The notes under the pieces: model-generated
The model's database searches: none
Seen by the model: only the letters and a program-made list of their open reading frames with translations
What the model was told of the DNA's origin: nothing
Part shown: piece after piece, positions 34,798-44,413 of the stretch
Layout: each line of letters begins with the position of its first letter
Numbering within the stretch: position 1 is the first letter of the stretch
Made by a program: the position numbers and the translations under genes
NCBI GenBank assembly: GCA_947259165.1
Contig: CAMYKY010000021.1
Span: forward strand, 1-46,867
Length of the DNA: 46,867 nt
DNA from: an uncultured Acidobacteriota bacterium
Lineage (GTDB): Bacteria > Acidobacteriota > Vicinamibacteria > Marinacidobacterales > SMYC01
Direction of reading: 5' to 3'

Positions 34798-35081
34798 CTA
34801 GCTTGCTGCCGCGAATACGTCGTTGGCCCAGCTCACCGCGTCGCGGTAGGGGTTGGTGATGTCCGGCCCTTCCAGGCCGATCGCTTCCGCAAGTCTGGCG
34901 ATTTCAGCCCACTCGCCGCGCTCGTAGGCCAGAACGAGATCGAGAACGGAGCGTTGCGCATTGCGCTTGCCGAGGAGGGCTTGTTGAACCGGCTCGGTGA
35001 CGAACAGGTCCAAGAGAGCTTCCTCCATCGGCGGCCCATCAACGCGTCGAGGATCGAGAGCATCCCGGTGAGGAAGTACTC
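34798..35081 (-). pseudogene. Decayed C-terminal piece of an EAL/HDOD (YuxH-type) protein
   Basis: One frame holds EYFLTGMLSILDALMG (35081-35034). The same sequence continues only in another frame: PPMEEALLDLFVTEPVQQAL, then LGKRNAQRSVLDLVLAYERG and EWAEIARLAEAIGLEGPDI, and DAVSWANDVFAAAS-stop (35034-34798). Joined, this is the typical end of the HDOD domain in EAL-HDOD signalling proteins (FLxGLLSLLDALL...PMEEVL...LVxAYERGDW). The frames shift near 35036, and the EAL domain and most of HDOD are missing upstream. It is judged a dead remnant. Confidence 0.62.
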
Positions 35082-35246
35082 CGGTCGCGGGCATCCTCGG
35101 TCTTTCGCCCGCAGAGTGCGCGCAGCTCGTCGCCCTAGGTCCGAAATTCGAAGCCTTCGCGGCAGATCTCCTCGTCTGAGCCCGCTCGGATACGGGGCCA
35201 GATCAGGCAAGCTAGTCCCCTGGGACAGAAGTTCCAGGGGACTAGA

Positions 35247-36395
35247 TCATTCGTGACGATCTGGCGTTTCGTACCCATAGAAGCGCGTCAGCGAATCCTT
35301 CTCCGCCGTCTTCAAGTCTTCGGCTACCATCTCCGCGATCAATTCCTCGAAGGAGACTTTGGGCACCCATCCCAGCTTCTGTCTCGCTTTCGCCGGATCA
35401 CCGAGCAAAGTATCGACATCAGTGGGCCGAAAGTAACGCGGATCGATGGAGACGATGACGTCTCCCTCCTTAGCGCTTGGGGATTCTGACTCGATAACAG
35501 TGGATTGGGTCTTGGTAGCTCCGTGATCGATTCTACTTACGATACCCGTTTCACCGGCCCCCGCCCCTTCCCACCGAAGAGTTATGCCGAGTTGTTTCGC
35601 AGCGGTGTCGACGAACTGCTTCACTGAGTGTTGTACGCCTGTGGCGATGACGTAGTCATCGGGTTCATCCTGCTGCAGCATCAACCATTGCATCTCTACG
35701 TAATCACGAGCGTGCCCCCAGTCACGCTTGGCATCGAGATTACCCAAGTAAAGACATTTTTGCAGGCCAACTTTGATGCGCGCAAGGGCCCGAGTTATCT
35801 TGCGACTTACAAACGTTTCTCCACGAACAGGCGATTCGTGGTTAAAAAGGATTCCATTGCAGGCGAACATACCGTAGGCCTCGCGATAGTTCACCGTGAT
35901 CCAGTAGGCGTACAACTTTGCGACCCCATAGGGCGAGCGTGGATAAAACGGTGTCGTTTCCCTTTGTGGAACTTCTTCTACTTTGCCAAACAGTTCTGAG
36001 CTCGAGGCCTGGTAGAAACGGCTCTTGTTCTCGAGCCCAAGGATTCGGATAGCCTCCAGAACGCGCAGCGGACCCAGCGCATCGGTGTTGGCCGTATATT
36101 CGGGTGTCTGAAATGACACCCCCACATGGCTTTGTGCCGCCAGGTTGTAGATCTCGTCTGGTTGCACCTCCTGAATCACTCGGATGAGGTTGGGAGAATC
36201 AGTGAGGTCGCCGTAGTGAAGAATGAGCTTTCGGTCCGACTCATGGGGATCTTGGTAAAGATGATCGATACGATCCGTGTTGAACGAGGACGCCCGCCGT
36301 TTGACGCCGTGCACCTCGTATCCCTTTTCGAGCAGGAATTCGGCGAGATATGCCCCGTCTTGGCCGGTGACTCCGGTGATCAGCGCTCTTTTCAT
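35247..36395 (-). CDS. gmd: GDP-mannose 4,6-dehydratase
   Basis: 382 aa. Gmd converts GDP-mannose to GDP-4-keto-6-deoxymannose, the entry to GDP-fucose, GDP-rhamnose and related sugars. Visible: the Rossmann start [52 protein letters not shown], the catalytic YxxxK in [28 protein letters not shown], and [18 protein letters not shown]. An extra stretch ([18 protein letters not shown]) of about 12 residues more than relatives lies before KEGDVI. The gene and its 5' flank have noticeably lower GC and different codon use than neighbours, and no sugar-pathway partner is adjacent, which suggests transfer. Confidence 0.93.
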   Translation of the reverse strand: MKRALITGVTGQDGAYLAEFLLEKGYEVHGVKRRASSFNTDRIDHLYQDPHESDRKLILHYGDLTDSPNLIRVIQEVQPDEIYNLAAQSHVGVSFQTPEYTANTDALGPLRVLEAIRILGLENKSRFYQASSSELFGKVEEVPQRETTPFYPRSPYGVAKLYAYWITVNYREAYGMFACNGILFNHESPVRGETFVSRKITRALARIKVGLQKCLYLGNLDAKRDWGHARDYVEMQWLMLQQDEPDDYVIATGVQHSVKQFVDTAAKQLGITLRWEGAGAGETGIVSRIDHGATKTQSTVIESESPSAKEGDVIVSIDPRYFRPTDVDTLLGDPAKARQKLGWVPKVSFEELIAEMVAEDLKTAEKDSLTRFYGYETPDRHE

Positions 36396-36606
36396 TCTCG
36401 ATATCGCGGGTGACCTGTTTGAAGTAGAAAGTGACTCGAAGTAGCCGATGATGAGACTTTAGCTGAGTGGGAAAGTAACCAAGAGAAATCATAGCTCTTG
36501 CTCCGCGCCAAATCCAACTTGCCGCTAGCAAGTATCAGCTTTGACTCTGTCGATGCTTCGGGTCAAACCACTTAGTATTTCCCCAGGACGGAGCTAAGAT
36601 AGCGAC

Positions 36607-38313
36607 GTGTCAGACGACAACGAACCCAACGAGCGGGAAGGCTCGCTCGATTTCATCCGCGCTATCATCGATGAGGACACCAAAAGCGGCAAGCACGGCG
36701 GGCGCGTCGGAACGCGTTTTCCGCCGGAGCCGAACGGCTATCTCCACATCGGTCACGCCAAATCCATCTGCCTCAACTTCGGTGTCGCCGCAACCTACGG
36801 AGGGACCTGCAATCTAAGGTTCGACGACACCAACCCCGTCAAAGAGGATGTCGAGTACGTCGACTCGATTCAAGAAGACGTGCGTTGGCTGGGATTCGAC
36901 TGGGACGATCGTCTCTTCTACGCTTCCGACTACTTCGAGAAGATTTACGAGTGCGCCGTCAAACTGATCCAGGACGGCAAAGCCTACGTCGACAGCCTCA
37001 GCGCCGAGCAAATCCGCGCTTATCGCGGCACGCTGACCGAGCCGGGAAAAGAAAGTCCCTATCGCAATCGCAGCGTCGAAGAAAACCTGGATCTGTTCGA
37101 GCGTATGCGCGCCGGCGAGTTCGACGAAGGGGCGCACGTGCTTCGCGCCAAGATCGATATGGCCTCGGGCAACGTGAACCTACGAGACCCGGCGCTCTAT
37201 CGAATCCGCAAAGCCCGGCACCACCGTACCGGAGACACTTGGGTGATTTATCCGATGTACGACTTCACCCACGCGTTGTCGGATGCGTTCGAGCACATCA
37301 CCCATTCCCTGTGCACGCTCGAGTTCGAAGACCACCGACCGCTTTACGATTGGTCCGTCAACGAGACCCACGTTGATTTCAAGCCGCGCCAAATCGAGTT
37401 CGCCCGACTCAACCTCAGCTATAACGTGCTCAGCAAGCGGAAGCTGTTGCGCCTCGTGGAAGAGGGCCACGTCAACGGTTGGGACGACCCGCGGATGCCG
37501 ACGATCAGCGGGCTGAGGCGACGCGGCTACACACCGGAATCCATTCGGACGTTTTGCGAGCGTATCGGCCTCGCCAAAAGAAACAGCGTCGTGAACATCG
37601 CTCAGCTCGAACACGCCGTCCGAGAGGATCTCAACCCCCGCGCCCCTCGGGTGATGGGCGTTGTGAGACCCCTGCGCATCGTCCTCGACAACTATCCAGA
37701 CGACCAGGTCGAAGAGCTCGAAGCGATCAATAACCCTGAGGACGAGAGTGCCGGGTCTCGAAAAGTGCCCTTCTCCAAAGTGCTCTACATCGAGCGCGAC
37801 GATTTTCTCGAGGATCCTCCGAAGAAGTTCTTCCGGCTCGGTCCGGGTCGCGAAGTCCGTCTGCGCTACGCCTACCTTGTTACTTGCACCGATATCGTGA
37901 AGGACGCAACGGGTGAGATCGTCGAAGTGCACTGCACCTACGATCCAGAGACACGAGGCGGGACGGCCCCCGACGGGCGCCGCGTGAAAGGCACGCTCCA
38001 CTGGGTATCGGCGGAAAAGGCGCTCAACGCCGAGCTTCGCTTGTACGACAGGCTGTTTCTCCAAGAGGATCCCGACGATGTTCCCGAGGGTAGTGACTTC
38101 ATCAGCACGTTGAATCCGGGCTCGCTCGAGCTCGTGGGCGACGCAAAGGTCGAGCCGAGCCTTCGGGGCGCCGCGCCAGGAACAAGAGTGCAGTTTGAAC
38201 GACAAGGCTACTTTGTCGTCGACCCGGACTCGTCAACCGACAAGCTCGTGTTCAATCGAACTGTGTCGCTGAAAGATGCCTGGGCGCGGATGGTGGCGCG
38301 GAACAACAAATAG
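36607..38313 (+). CDS. glnS: Glutaminyl-tRNA synthetase
   Basis: 568 aa from a GTG. GlnRS charges tRNAGln with glutamine in the cytoplasm. Class I marks: [20 protein letters not shown] (HIGH), [31 protein letters not shown], and the KMSKS variant VLSKRKL. The wording DDTNPxKE and the length with the C-terminal beta-barrels ([35 protein letters not shown]) distinguish GlnRS from GluRS. The start has no strong ribosome site. It is divergent from gmd across a 211-bp gap that is relatively AT-rich. Confidence 0.96.
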   Translation: MSDDNEPNEREGSLDFIRAIIDEDTKSGKHGGRVGTRFPPEPNGYLHIGHAKSICLNFGVAATYGGTCNLRFDDTNPVKEDVEYVDSIQEDVRWLGFDWDDRLFYASDYFEKIYECAVKLIQDGKAYVDSLSAEQIRAYRGTLTEPGKESPYRNRSVEENLDLFERMRAGEFDEGAHVLRAKIDMASGNVNLRDPALYRIRKARHHRTGDTWVIYPMYDFTHALSDAFEHITHSLCTLEFEDHRPLYDWSVNETHVDFKPRQIEFARLNLSYNVLSKRKLLRLVEEGHVNGWDDPRMPTISGLRRRGYTPESIRTFCERIGLAKRNSVVNIAQLEHAVREDLNPRAPRVMGVVRPLRIVLDNYPDDQVEELEAINNPEDESAGSRKVPFSKVLYIERDDFLEDPPKKFFRLGPGREVRLRYAYLVTCTDIVKDATGEIVEVHCTYDPETRGGTAPDGRRVKGTLHWVSAEKALNAELRLYDRLFLQEDPDDVPEGSDFISTLNPGSLELVGDAKVEPSLRGAAPGTRVQFERQGYFVVDPDSSTDKLVFNRTVSLKDAWARMVARNNK

Positions 38314-38386
38314 ATCGGTATTCGGCGTCCTGTCGGTTGACGGCTCTACGCGGACTCATTACTGTTCCTGGCAGTTAGGAGTTGTC

Positions 38387-40051
38387 ATGACTAGCCGAAT
38401 CGTACGTTCTTGCTTCGCGGTCCTCTTATCCGTGTCCCTACCCGCCGTCGCGGGAGATCGTCCGGCCCCGGGCGCCAAACTCGGTCGCTCCCCGGTGCTC
38501 GCCACCCGGGGGATGGTCGCGACGAGCCAACCCCTTGCGGCCGCGGCCGGACTTCGCGTGTTACAAAACGGCGGCAACGCCATCGATGCTGCCGTCGCAA
38601 CCGCCGCGGTCCTCAACGTCGTCGAGCCCATGATGTGCGGCGTCGGCGGCGACCTCTTCGCGCTCGTGTACCACAGCGAATCGGCCAAGCTCTACGGCCT
38701 GAATGCGACCGGGCGTGCCGGGTCCAAATCTTCAGCCGACTGGATGCGGGGTGAGGGCTACGCCCAAATGCCCGGCTCGGGAATCTATTCCGTCACCGTT
38801 CCCGGCGCAGTCGACGGTTGGGCGCAGCTTCTCGAGCGCTTCGGCACCCGCCCTCTCGGCGAGCTGCTCGAGCCCGCGATCTACCACGCCGAGCACGGCT
38901 TCCCCGTTTCTCAAATCATCGCCACGGACTGGCAAGGCTCCACAGAAAAACTGGCACGACACCCGTCCTCGGCGGCGAACTACCTGATCGACGGCCGAGC
39001 GCCGCGACATGGCGAGCTGTTCAAATCGCCCGACCTCGCACAAACGTTCCGCCTGCTTGCCGGCGAGGGAGCCGACGCTTTCTACAAGGGGGCGCTAGCA
39101 CGCACGATCACCAACTTCATCGGGTCGGAAGGTGGCTTCGTCACCTACGAGGATATGGCGAACCACCGCTCCGATTGGGTCGAGCCGATCTCGACGACGT
39201 ACAAGGACGCTACCCTCTACCAAATTCCGCCGAACTCCCAGGGATACGTCGCGCTCGAGATGTTGAACATCCTCGAGGGGTACGACTTGCGCTCACTCGG
39301 TCACAACTCCGCGGAGTATCTTCACCTGCTCATCGAAGCCAAGAAACTCGCGTTTGCGGATCGCAACGCCTATCTCGCCGACCCGAGTCGCACCAACGTC
39401 CCCGTCGACAAGCTCATCTCCAAAGAGTATGCGATCGAGCGGAGGCGACAGATAGATCGCGACCGAGCCGCCGACGAGGTGGGCCCCGCGTTCATCGACC
39501 CGACAGAGACAGTCTACTTGAGCGTCGTCGACGCCGATCGCAATGTCGTCTCGCTCATCTACAGCGTCTACGGATCGTTCGGCTCGGGGCTCGTCGTGCC
39601 CGGAACCGGCATCGCGCTCCAAAACCGCGGCACGGGGTTTTCCCTCGAGGCGGGCCATCCCAACGAGCTCGCTCCCGGCAAGCGAGCTCTCCACACGAAC
39701 ATGCCCGGGATGGTTTTCAAGGACGGAAAACCCTGGCTCAGCTACGGCGTCATGGGCGGTGACATGCAGCCGCAGGGACACACCCAGGTCCTTCTCAACA
39801 TGCTCGAGTTTGGGATGAACGTTCAAGAAGCCGGCGAGGCGGCGCGCTTTCGCCACTTCTCTGAGCGCAACGTCGCCTTCGAGTCCGGCGTCGACATCGA
39901 GACCCAGCAGCAGCTCATCCGCATGGGCCACCGTCCGATGACGCGGATGGGCGCGTATGGAGGCTATCAAGCGATCAGGATCGATTGGGAGCAAGGCGTG
40001 TTGCTGGGCGGCTCAGACGTTCGCAAAGACGGCGCGGCGATGGGGTATTAG
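38387..40051 (+). CDS. GGT-like gamma-glutamyltransferase family enzyme (second copy)
   Basis: 554 aa from ATG 38387 with AGGAG 6 nt upstream. A signal peptide (SCFAVLLSVSLPAVAG) precedes the Ntn-hydrolase core: NGGNAIDAAVATAAVLNVVE, GVGGDLFALVY, the nucleophile Thr375 in DPTETVYLSVVD, SFGSGLVVPGTGIALQNRG. Differences from true GGT: the substrate-Arg region reads LNATGRAGS rather than xxREAAP, and the SSMSP stretch reads LHTNMPGMV. The end GGDMQPQGHTQVLLNM is typical of the GGT-like/acylase-related group. Activity on gamma-glutamyl groups is therefore less certain than for the copy at 9361. It stands alone. Confidence 0.88.
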   Translation: MTSRIVRSCFAVLLSVSLPAVAGDRPAPGAKLGRSPVLATRGMVATSQPLAAAAGLRVLQNGGNAIDAAVATAAVLNVVEPMMCGVGGDLFALVYHSESAKLYGLNATGRAGSKSSADWMRGEGYAQMPGSGIYSVTVPGAVDGWAQLLERFGTRPLGELLEPAIYHAEHGFPVSQIIATDWQGSTEKLARHPSSAANYLIDGRAPRHGELFKSPDLAQTFRLLAGEGADAFYKGALARTITNFIGSEGGFVTYEDMANHRSDWVEPISTTYKDATLYQIPPNSQGYVALEMLNILEGYDLRSLGHNSAEYLHLLIEAKKLAFADRNAYLADPSRTNVPVDKLISKEYAIERRRQIDRDRAADEVGPAFIDPTETVYLSVVDADRNVVSLIYSVYGSFGSGLVVPGTGIALQNRGTGFSLEAGHPNELAPGKRALHTNMPGMVFKDGKPWLSYGVMGGDMQPQGHTQVLLNMLEFGMNVQEAGEAARFRHFSERNVAFESGVDIETQQQLIRMGHRPMTRMGAYGGYQAIRIDWEQGVLLGGSDVRKDGAAMGY

Positions 40052-40075
40052 CGGGGCGAGGTTGATCAAATCAAC

Positions 40076-40105
40076 AACCTCTCCCCCGCGAGGGGGAGAG
40101 GTTGT
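40076..40105. terminator. 13-bp perfect hairpin between convergent genes
   Basis: CAACCTCTCCCCC, loop GCGA, GGGGGAGAGGTTG, lying 24 nt after the GGT-like stop and 36 nt from the convergent FHA gene's stop. It is a likely bidirectional terminator, although no T-tract follows on either side. The core CCTCTCCCC arms are shared with the hairpin at 18636-18657. Confidence 0.6.
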
Positions 40106-40141
40106 ACGTCATGAAGGACTGCCCCCTTTTACCGAGATCTC

Positions 40142-41146
40142 CTAGCTGGCTTCGGGGCGGGAGAAAGCGGTGTCTTCCAAGAGTCCGCCGCTCGAGCGGG
40201 TCGTTCGGAAGAAGCCTCGCGCAAGCAGTCCGTGGATGAGACGTAGCACGTTGAAATCGGTGAACGGCGATTCTTCCATGACTTTTACGATCGTCTGGTA
40301 CCGCACGAGGAACTGGTAAACCTCGATCTCGTCAGGACTCAGCGTGTTCACCGCTTTGGAACACTCTTCATTGATGACGATCTCAGACACGAGCGGAGGG
40401 AGTTGAGCCGTCAATCGCTCGAGGGCTTCGATCTGCTGCATTGCTTCGAGGACGATGAGCTCCGTCTGACCTGCGATCGTCGTCGGCACCGAGGCGTCGG
40501 TGGGAAACTCCAAAACCTCGTATCGTCCCTTCTGCTGCGCGAGAACTCGGTGCAGGGCTTTCGCCTTCCGGACGGAGCCCGCCTCACAGTGAACGATCTG
40601 TCCGTCGTCAACGTAGATGCGACCCGCGTCGTTCTGGTTGCGGATGATGACCATCGCGGTGGTGTTGTGGGAGGCGAGTTGCAAGAGTAGATCGGGAAGC
40701 GTCGTGTCGAGCCGGTCGCGCGACACCGTCAAGTGCGTCGCCGAAACGTTTCTCTGGAAGGGAAGAATGTTGCCAATCGTCCCCACCGCGAACGGGTTCG
40801 CGAGCTCGGAAGCGACTCGCCCGCGTGGGATGAGCCGAACGGTAATTTGGAAGTTTCCGATTCGGATGCGGTCACCGGTTTTGATCCTCTGTAGGCGAAC
40901 ACTTTTGTCGTTAACGTAGGTGCCGTTCGTGCTCCCCATATCGCGGAGCATGAGCCCGTCCACTTCGTTGAGGACCTCGGCGTGATAGTTGGAAACACGA
41001 CTCGAGCGGAGCTGCACGTCGTTCGCGTGATGCCTTCCGACGGACACTCGAAACGTATCGGCGAGATCGAACGCATGGACCTGCCGCGCGGTGGCGAGCT
41101 GCAGCACCATCTCATGCGTCGGTGCTTTCGTGAGTGTGCCGTCCAC
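40142..41146 (-). CDS. FHA domain plus DUF4388 (PATAN-like) signalling protein
   Basis: 334 aa from GTG 41146; an ATG at 41110 (MVLQLATARQ) is an alternative. The N-terminal 100 residues form a forkhead-associated domain with the phosphothreonine-binding set VSVGRHHANDVQL, SSRVSNYHAEV and DMGSTNGTYVND. The remainder (about 140-330) contains LPDLLLQLASHNTTAMVIIR then GRIYVDDGQIVHCEAG, the DUF4388/PATAN pattern. Such proteins bind phosphorylated partners and dock to response regulators, often in gliding or development systems. No kinase partner is adjacent. Confidence 0.87.
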   Translation of the reverse strand: MDGTLTKAPTHEMVLQLATARQVHAFDLADTFRVSVGRHHANDVQLRSSRVSNYHAEVLNEVDGLMLRDMGSTNGTYVNDKSVRLQRIKTGDRIRIGNFQITVRLIPRGRVASELANPFAVGTIGNILPFQRNVSATHLTVSRDRLDTTLPDLLLQLASHNTTAMVIIRNQNDAGRIYVDDGQIVHCEAGSVRKAKALHRVLAQQKGRYEVLEFPTDASVPTTIAGQTELIVLEAMQQIEALERLTAQLPPLVSEIVINEECSKAVNTLSPDEIEVYQFLVRYQTIVKVMEESPFTDFNVLRLIHGLLARGFFRTTRSSGGLLEDTAFSRPEAS

Positions 41147-41285
41147 GATAGGAATCCTAACTTCGCTTTAGCAAACGACGTGCCAGAGGGGCCATCTTCA
41201 AGCATACGAACTACTTGCGAGGATTCATGTGATCCAGATCGCACTCTTGGCTGTGGGGGAATTCCCGCGGCTCGATGCGATCTTG

Positions 41286-42389
41286 TTATGCGAATCTAGC
41301 GAGGCTGAACAAGGAGTTAGGCTCGTTGGCCCCGACAACAACGGCGGCAACGTGCTCCCCGAGGGCCGGGCCGTGCTTGAAACCGTGCCCTGAACCGCCG
41401 CCGACGAGCCAAACCGTCTCCGCGTCGGGATGGCGGTCAATAATGAAGCTCTCGTCCGCGCTGTTCTCATACTGGCAGACACGCGCTTCGACGAGCGGCG
41501 CACCCTTCATCCCCGGGAACCGAAACTCGAGGTAGTCGCGGGCGGCCTCGATGCCCGTCGCGGTTGGCACTCTATCTAGGGTCGTTGGGTCGACGGTCTC
41601 CCCTCGCGAATCGCCAGCGACCTTGAACCCACGCCACTCGGTTCCGGGAATCCCGTAGTGGACGCGAGCGACGTTATCGATCCATAAGGGACACTCCCCT
41701 TCGTTGAACCGCGACTCTCCTGTCGGCGTGCCGAAATAGTAAACCTCCTGACGGGACGGACGGATCCAATCTGCGCCGAGCTCCGGAAAGAGCCGAGCAA
41801 GCCACGCTCCGCACGCAAATACGTAGCTGTCAGCACGGATCGTCTCCCCATCGGACAACCGAACGGCCTCGTGATCGCGCGCCGCCGCCTGCTCGATGTA
41901 CCTACCACCCGCTTCGACGAAAGCCTTGTGGGCCGCCTGACAAGCACGCCGAGCAAGGAGGTAGCCCGCATCGGGTTCGTAGATAGCCCAGCGAACGTCA
42001 CCGAGGTGGATCTGCGGAAACCGAAGCGTCGCATCGTCGGTCGTCAGTTCATCAAAACGGACGCCGTGTTTTCGCAAAACCGGCAGTGCCGCCGCCTCGT
42101 ACTCGTCGTCATCCCCGACCAACCACAGACCGCCGGTACGGTGGTACAGCTGCCTCCCCCACTGCGCCTCGTAGGTTTTCCACAACTCGAGCGAGCGCAC
42201 GACCCAAGCCGTATAGACCTCCCTAGGACCATAGGTCGCCCGAATCACTCGGCTCTCGCCGCCGGAGCTCGATCGAGAGTTGCCTGGCCCCCAACCGTCG
42301 ATGAGGGTGACCTCCGCTCCACGCTCCAGCAAACTCAGCGCTGTGAAAGTTCCGAAAACGCCTGCACCCACGACGGCAACCGAAGTCAC
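41286..42389 (-). CDS. FAD-dependent amine oxidase (MSOX/sarcosine oxidase-like)
   Basis: 367 aa from GTG 42389, which shares its first base with the last base of the upstream stop TAG. Dinucleotide fold VAVVGAGVFGTFTALSLLERGA, SRVIRATYG, and the C-terminal VCQYENSADESFIIDRHP with a cysteine at the place of the covalent FAD link in monomeric sarcosine oxidases, then GGGSGHGFKHGPALGE. It would oxidise an N-methyl or secondary amino acid, releasing H2O2. It is translationally coupled to the phosphodiesterase upstream. Confidence 0.88.
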   Translation of the reverse strand: MTSVAVVGAGVFGTFTALSLLERGAEVTLIDGWGPGNSRSSSGGESRVIRATYGPREVYTAWVVRSLELWKTYEAQWGRQLYHRTGGLWLVGDDDEYEAAALPVLRKHGVRFDELTTDDATLRFPQIHLGDVRWAIYEPDAGYLLARRACQAAHKAFVEAGGRYIEQAAARDHEAVRLSDGETIRADSYVFACGAWLARLFPELGADWIRPSRQEVYYFGTPTGESRFNEGECPLWIDNVARVHYGIPGTEWRGFKVAGDSRGETVDPTTLDRVPTATGIEAARDYLEFRFPGMKGAPLVEARVCQYENSADESFIIDRHPDAETVWLVGGGSGHGFKHGPALGEHVAAVVVGANEPNSLFSLARFA

Positions 42390-43759
42390 TAGTTCACGTC
42401 GTCGAGAATCTCTTCCATGACCCCGCCCGAGGTGCTTGGTAGCGCGAGCCCAAGCAAACGCGCAACCGTAGGGGCGACATCGAGGTTGCGCACGCGACCC
42501 ACGCGGATGCCCTCGCGAATGCCGACGCCGGAAGCAATGAACGCGGGATACATGCGCGGGTGCGACGGCAGATAGCCGTGCCCGTGGTTCGGCTGGGCAC
42601 GCAGGTATCGCAGCGTCGACGTGCTCGAGGCATCGTCCACCGGGAACGTATCGATATCGCCCGCGATCGCGTACTGCCCGCGAACGTGCGGGTCTTGCTC
42701 GTAGCGCGGATAGCCGAGCGCGTCATAGTCGGCCGGACGCAGGATGCGAGCGATGCCGTCGAGCTCGAGCACGTCGTCGAAAACCGATTCCAGCGCGACT
42801 TCGTCGCGAGCTGCATCGAGCAGCTCCACGTAGAGAAACCAGCCACTGCGATGAAGTCGCACTCGATCCTTGAGCCCTGGGTCCCCAATAAAGTGGCGTT
42901 CGAACACCGGATAGACATTCACTTCGTGACGCACCGTGTGAAATCCGTGATCGGAGACGATGAAAAACGCTGTCTTGTCTTCGAGCCCGGCGTCATCGAT
43001 GGCCTCTCGAAGAATCCCCACGCCGTTGTCCGCCATCGTCAGCGCCTCTCTGGAGCGATAGTGGTCGCTTCCATACGCATGCTGGATTTCATCGGTCGCG
43101 ACAAGGTGGATCGCGAGCAGCTTCGGTCGATAGGTCCGAATCACGTAGGCGGCCGCGTCCGCGAGGATGGCATCACCAGCCCCGACGCGGAACAGATCGG
43201 TGTACCAGCGGAAGAAGAGATCGATCGGGATGTCCGCCTGGCGCAGCTCCTCCAGGATCGCCGGATCAACCACACGTGGATCGGCTGCCGCGCCATCGAA
43301 CACTTCAGGAATATTGAAATCGACCGCGGGGTCATCGCGGCTCTCGGGCCAGAAAAACGCCGCGGTTAACAACCCCTTGTCTTTCGCCGCATCGAATAGA
43401 GTCGGGACCCGCACGGACTCCGAGTGAGGTTTGTTGGTAATGTGAAATCGCTCGCCCGTCTCCCGGTTCACGAGACGATTGCCGATGACCCCGTGGACAT
43501 TCGGTAAGACACCGGTGACCAACGTCGTATGACTCGGGTGGGTCACGCTCGGGAAAACCGTCTCGCTGCTCTCGGCCCAAACACCCTTTTCGATGAGCTC
43601 CCGAAGATTCGGAAGCTCGACTTCGTCGTCATTGAGGTGGTAGGCCGCGAGCCCATCGATGGAGATGAGAACGACGTGCTCGGGCTGGGCAACGCCCGGA
43701 GCCGAAACCGCCAGGATTGCGAGGAAGAAGTAGCGCGCCACGTCGAACGACCTTAACAT
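42389..43759 (-). CDS. Type I phosphodiesterase/nucleotide pyrophosphatase family
   Basis: 456 aa with a signal peptide (FLAILAVSAPGVAQ); a GTG at 43741 would give a shorter start. Alkaline-phosphatase superfamily residues: VVLISIDGL (metal Asp), FPSVTHPSHTTLVTGVLP (nucleophile Thr in VTHPSH), DEIQHAYGSDH, VSDHGFH and NHGHGYLPSHPRM. The enzyme should cleave phosphodiesters or pyrophosphates outside the cytoplasm. It is first in a two-gene operon with the FAD oxidase and starts only 6 bp from the divergent zincin. Confidence 0.9.
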   Translation of the reverse strand: MLRSFDVARYFFLAILAVSAPGVAQPEHVVLISIDGLAAYHLNDDEVELPNLRELIEKGVWAESSETVFPSVTHPSHTTLVTGVLPNVHGVIGNRLVNRETGERFHITNKPHSESVRVPTLFDAAKDKGLLTAAFFWPESRDDPAVDFNIPEVFDGAAADPRVVDPAILEELRQADIPIDLFFRWYTDLFRVGAGDAILADAAAYVIRTYRPKLLAIHLVATDEIQHAYGSDHYRSREALTMADNGVGILREAIDDAGLEDKTAFFIVSDHGFHTVRHEVNVYPVFERHFIGDPGLKDRVRLHRSGWFLYVELLDAARDEVALESVFDDVLELDGIARILRPADYDALGYPRYEQDPHVRGQYAIAGDIDTFPVDDASSTSTLRYLRAQPNHGHGYLPSHPRMYPAFIASGVGIREGIRVGRVRNLDVAPTVARLLGLALPSTSGGVMEEILDDVN

Positions 43760-43765
43760 AGTCAG

Positions 43766-44398
43766 ATGTTAGCGCTCATCGCGCTTCTCGCCTCAGCTCC
43801 GGCCGAGCTCCGCGAGGTGACCCTCGACGTTTCTCTGTACGTTGGCGCGGACATCGACGACGACGTCCTCGACGCTGCGCTCCGAGAAGTCGACCAGATC
43901 TTCGCCCCCGGCGGCATCCACCTGAATTTCAACCTGGCCTCGCCGGACGCACCCGCGCCCAACCCAACCGTCACCGTTGTGTTGCAGCCGCGCCCATCCC
44001 GCTTCGTCGTCCACGGCTGCAGCCGCAACCGTCACGACCATCGCTTGGGCCACACCAGCTTCGGGGCGAAGCGCATCACCTTGTGGTCCGAACAAGTCGC
44101 ACGCGCCGTCCACGGAGATTGGGACCGCCGCCAAGCTCCCAATGTCTCCGACAAAGTCTACGCGCGTGCCGTCGGCCGGGTGCTAGCCCACGAGCTAGGG
44201 CACTTTTTCCTACGCTTGAACGGTCACCGTAGCGATGGCCTCATGCGCGCGTCATTCTCCCGCGGAACCCTTACCGCAAAACGCAACCGCGCCTTTCATC
44301 TCTCGACGGAAGACCTCGACAAAATGCGAGCGAGCCTCGAGAACCTCGAGCGCCGCTCCAGGCAAGCGTTCGCACTCCCCGCGGCCGCGTCCCGTTGA
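43766..44398 (+). CDS. Small exported zincin metalloprotease-like protein
   Basis: 210 aa. A short hydrophobic N-terminus (MLALIALLASAP) precedes a small domain. The zinc site is VLAHELGHFFLRLNGHRSDGLMRASF: HELGH at 142-146, third His at 154, and a Met after it (Met160) like the Met-turn of metzincins. This wording occurs in a small uncharacterised zincin group in environmental bacteria. An envelope peptidase is likely, with substrate unknown. The start is 6 bp from the divergent phosphodiesterase start, and no ribosome site is visible. Confidence 0.72.
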   Translation: MLALIALLASAPAELREVTLDVSLYVGADIDDDVLDAALREVDQIFAPGGIHLNFNLASPDAPAPNPTVTVVLQPRPSRFVVHGCSRNRHDHRLGHTSFGAKRITLWSEQVARAVHGDWDRRQAPNVSDKVYARAVGRVLAHELGHFFLRLNGHRSDGLMRASFSRGTLTAKRNRAFHLSTEDLDKMRASLENLERRSRQAFALPAAASR

Positions 44399-44413
44399 CT
44401 GACGAATCGGATC

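Noticed and set aside
35085..35178. Plus-strand stretch reading AGILGLSPAECAQLVALGP, possibly a gene fragment
   Set aside because: Only about 33 codons between stops and overlaps the HDOD remnant region antisense; judged chance.
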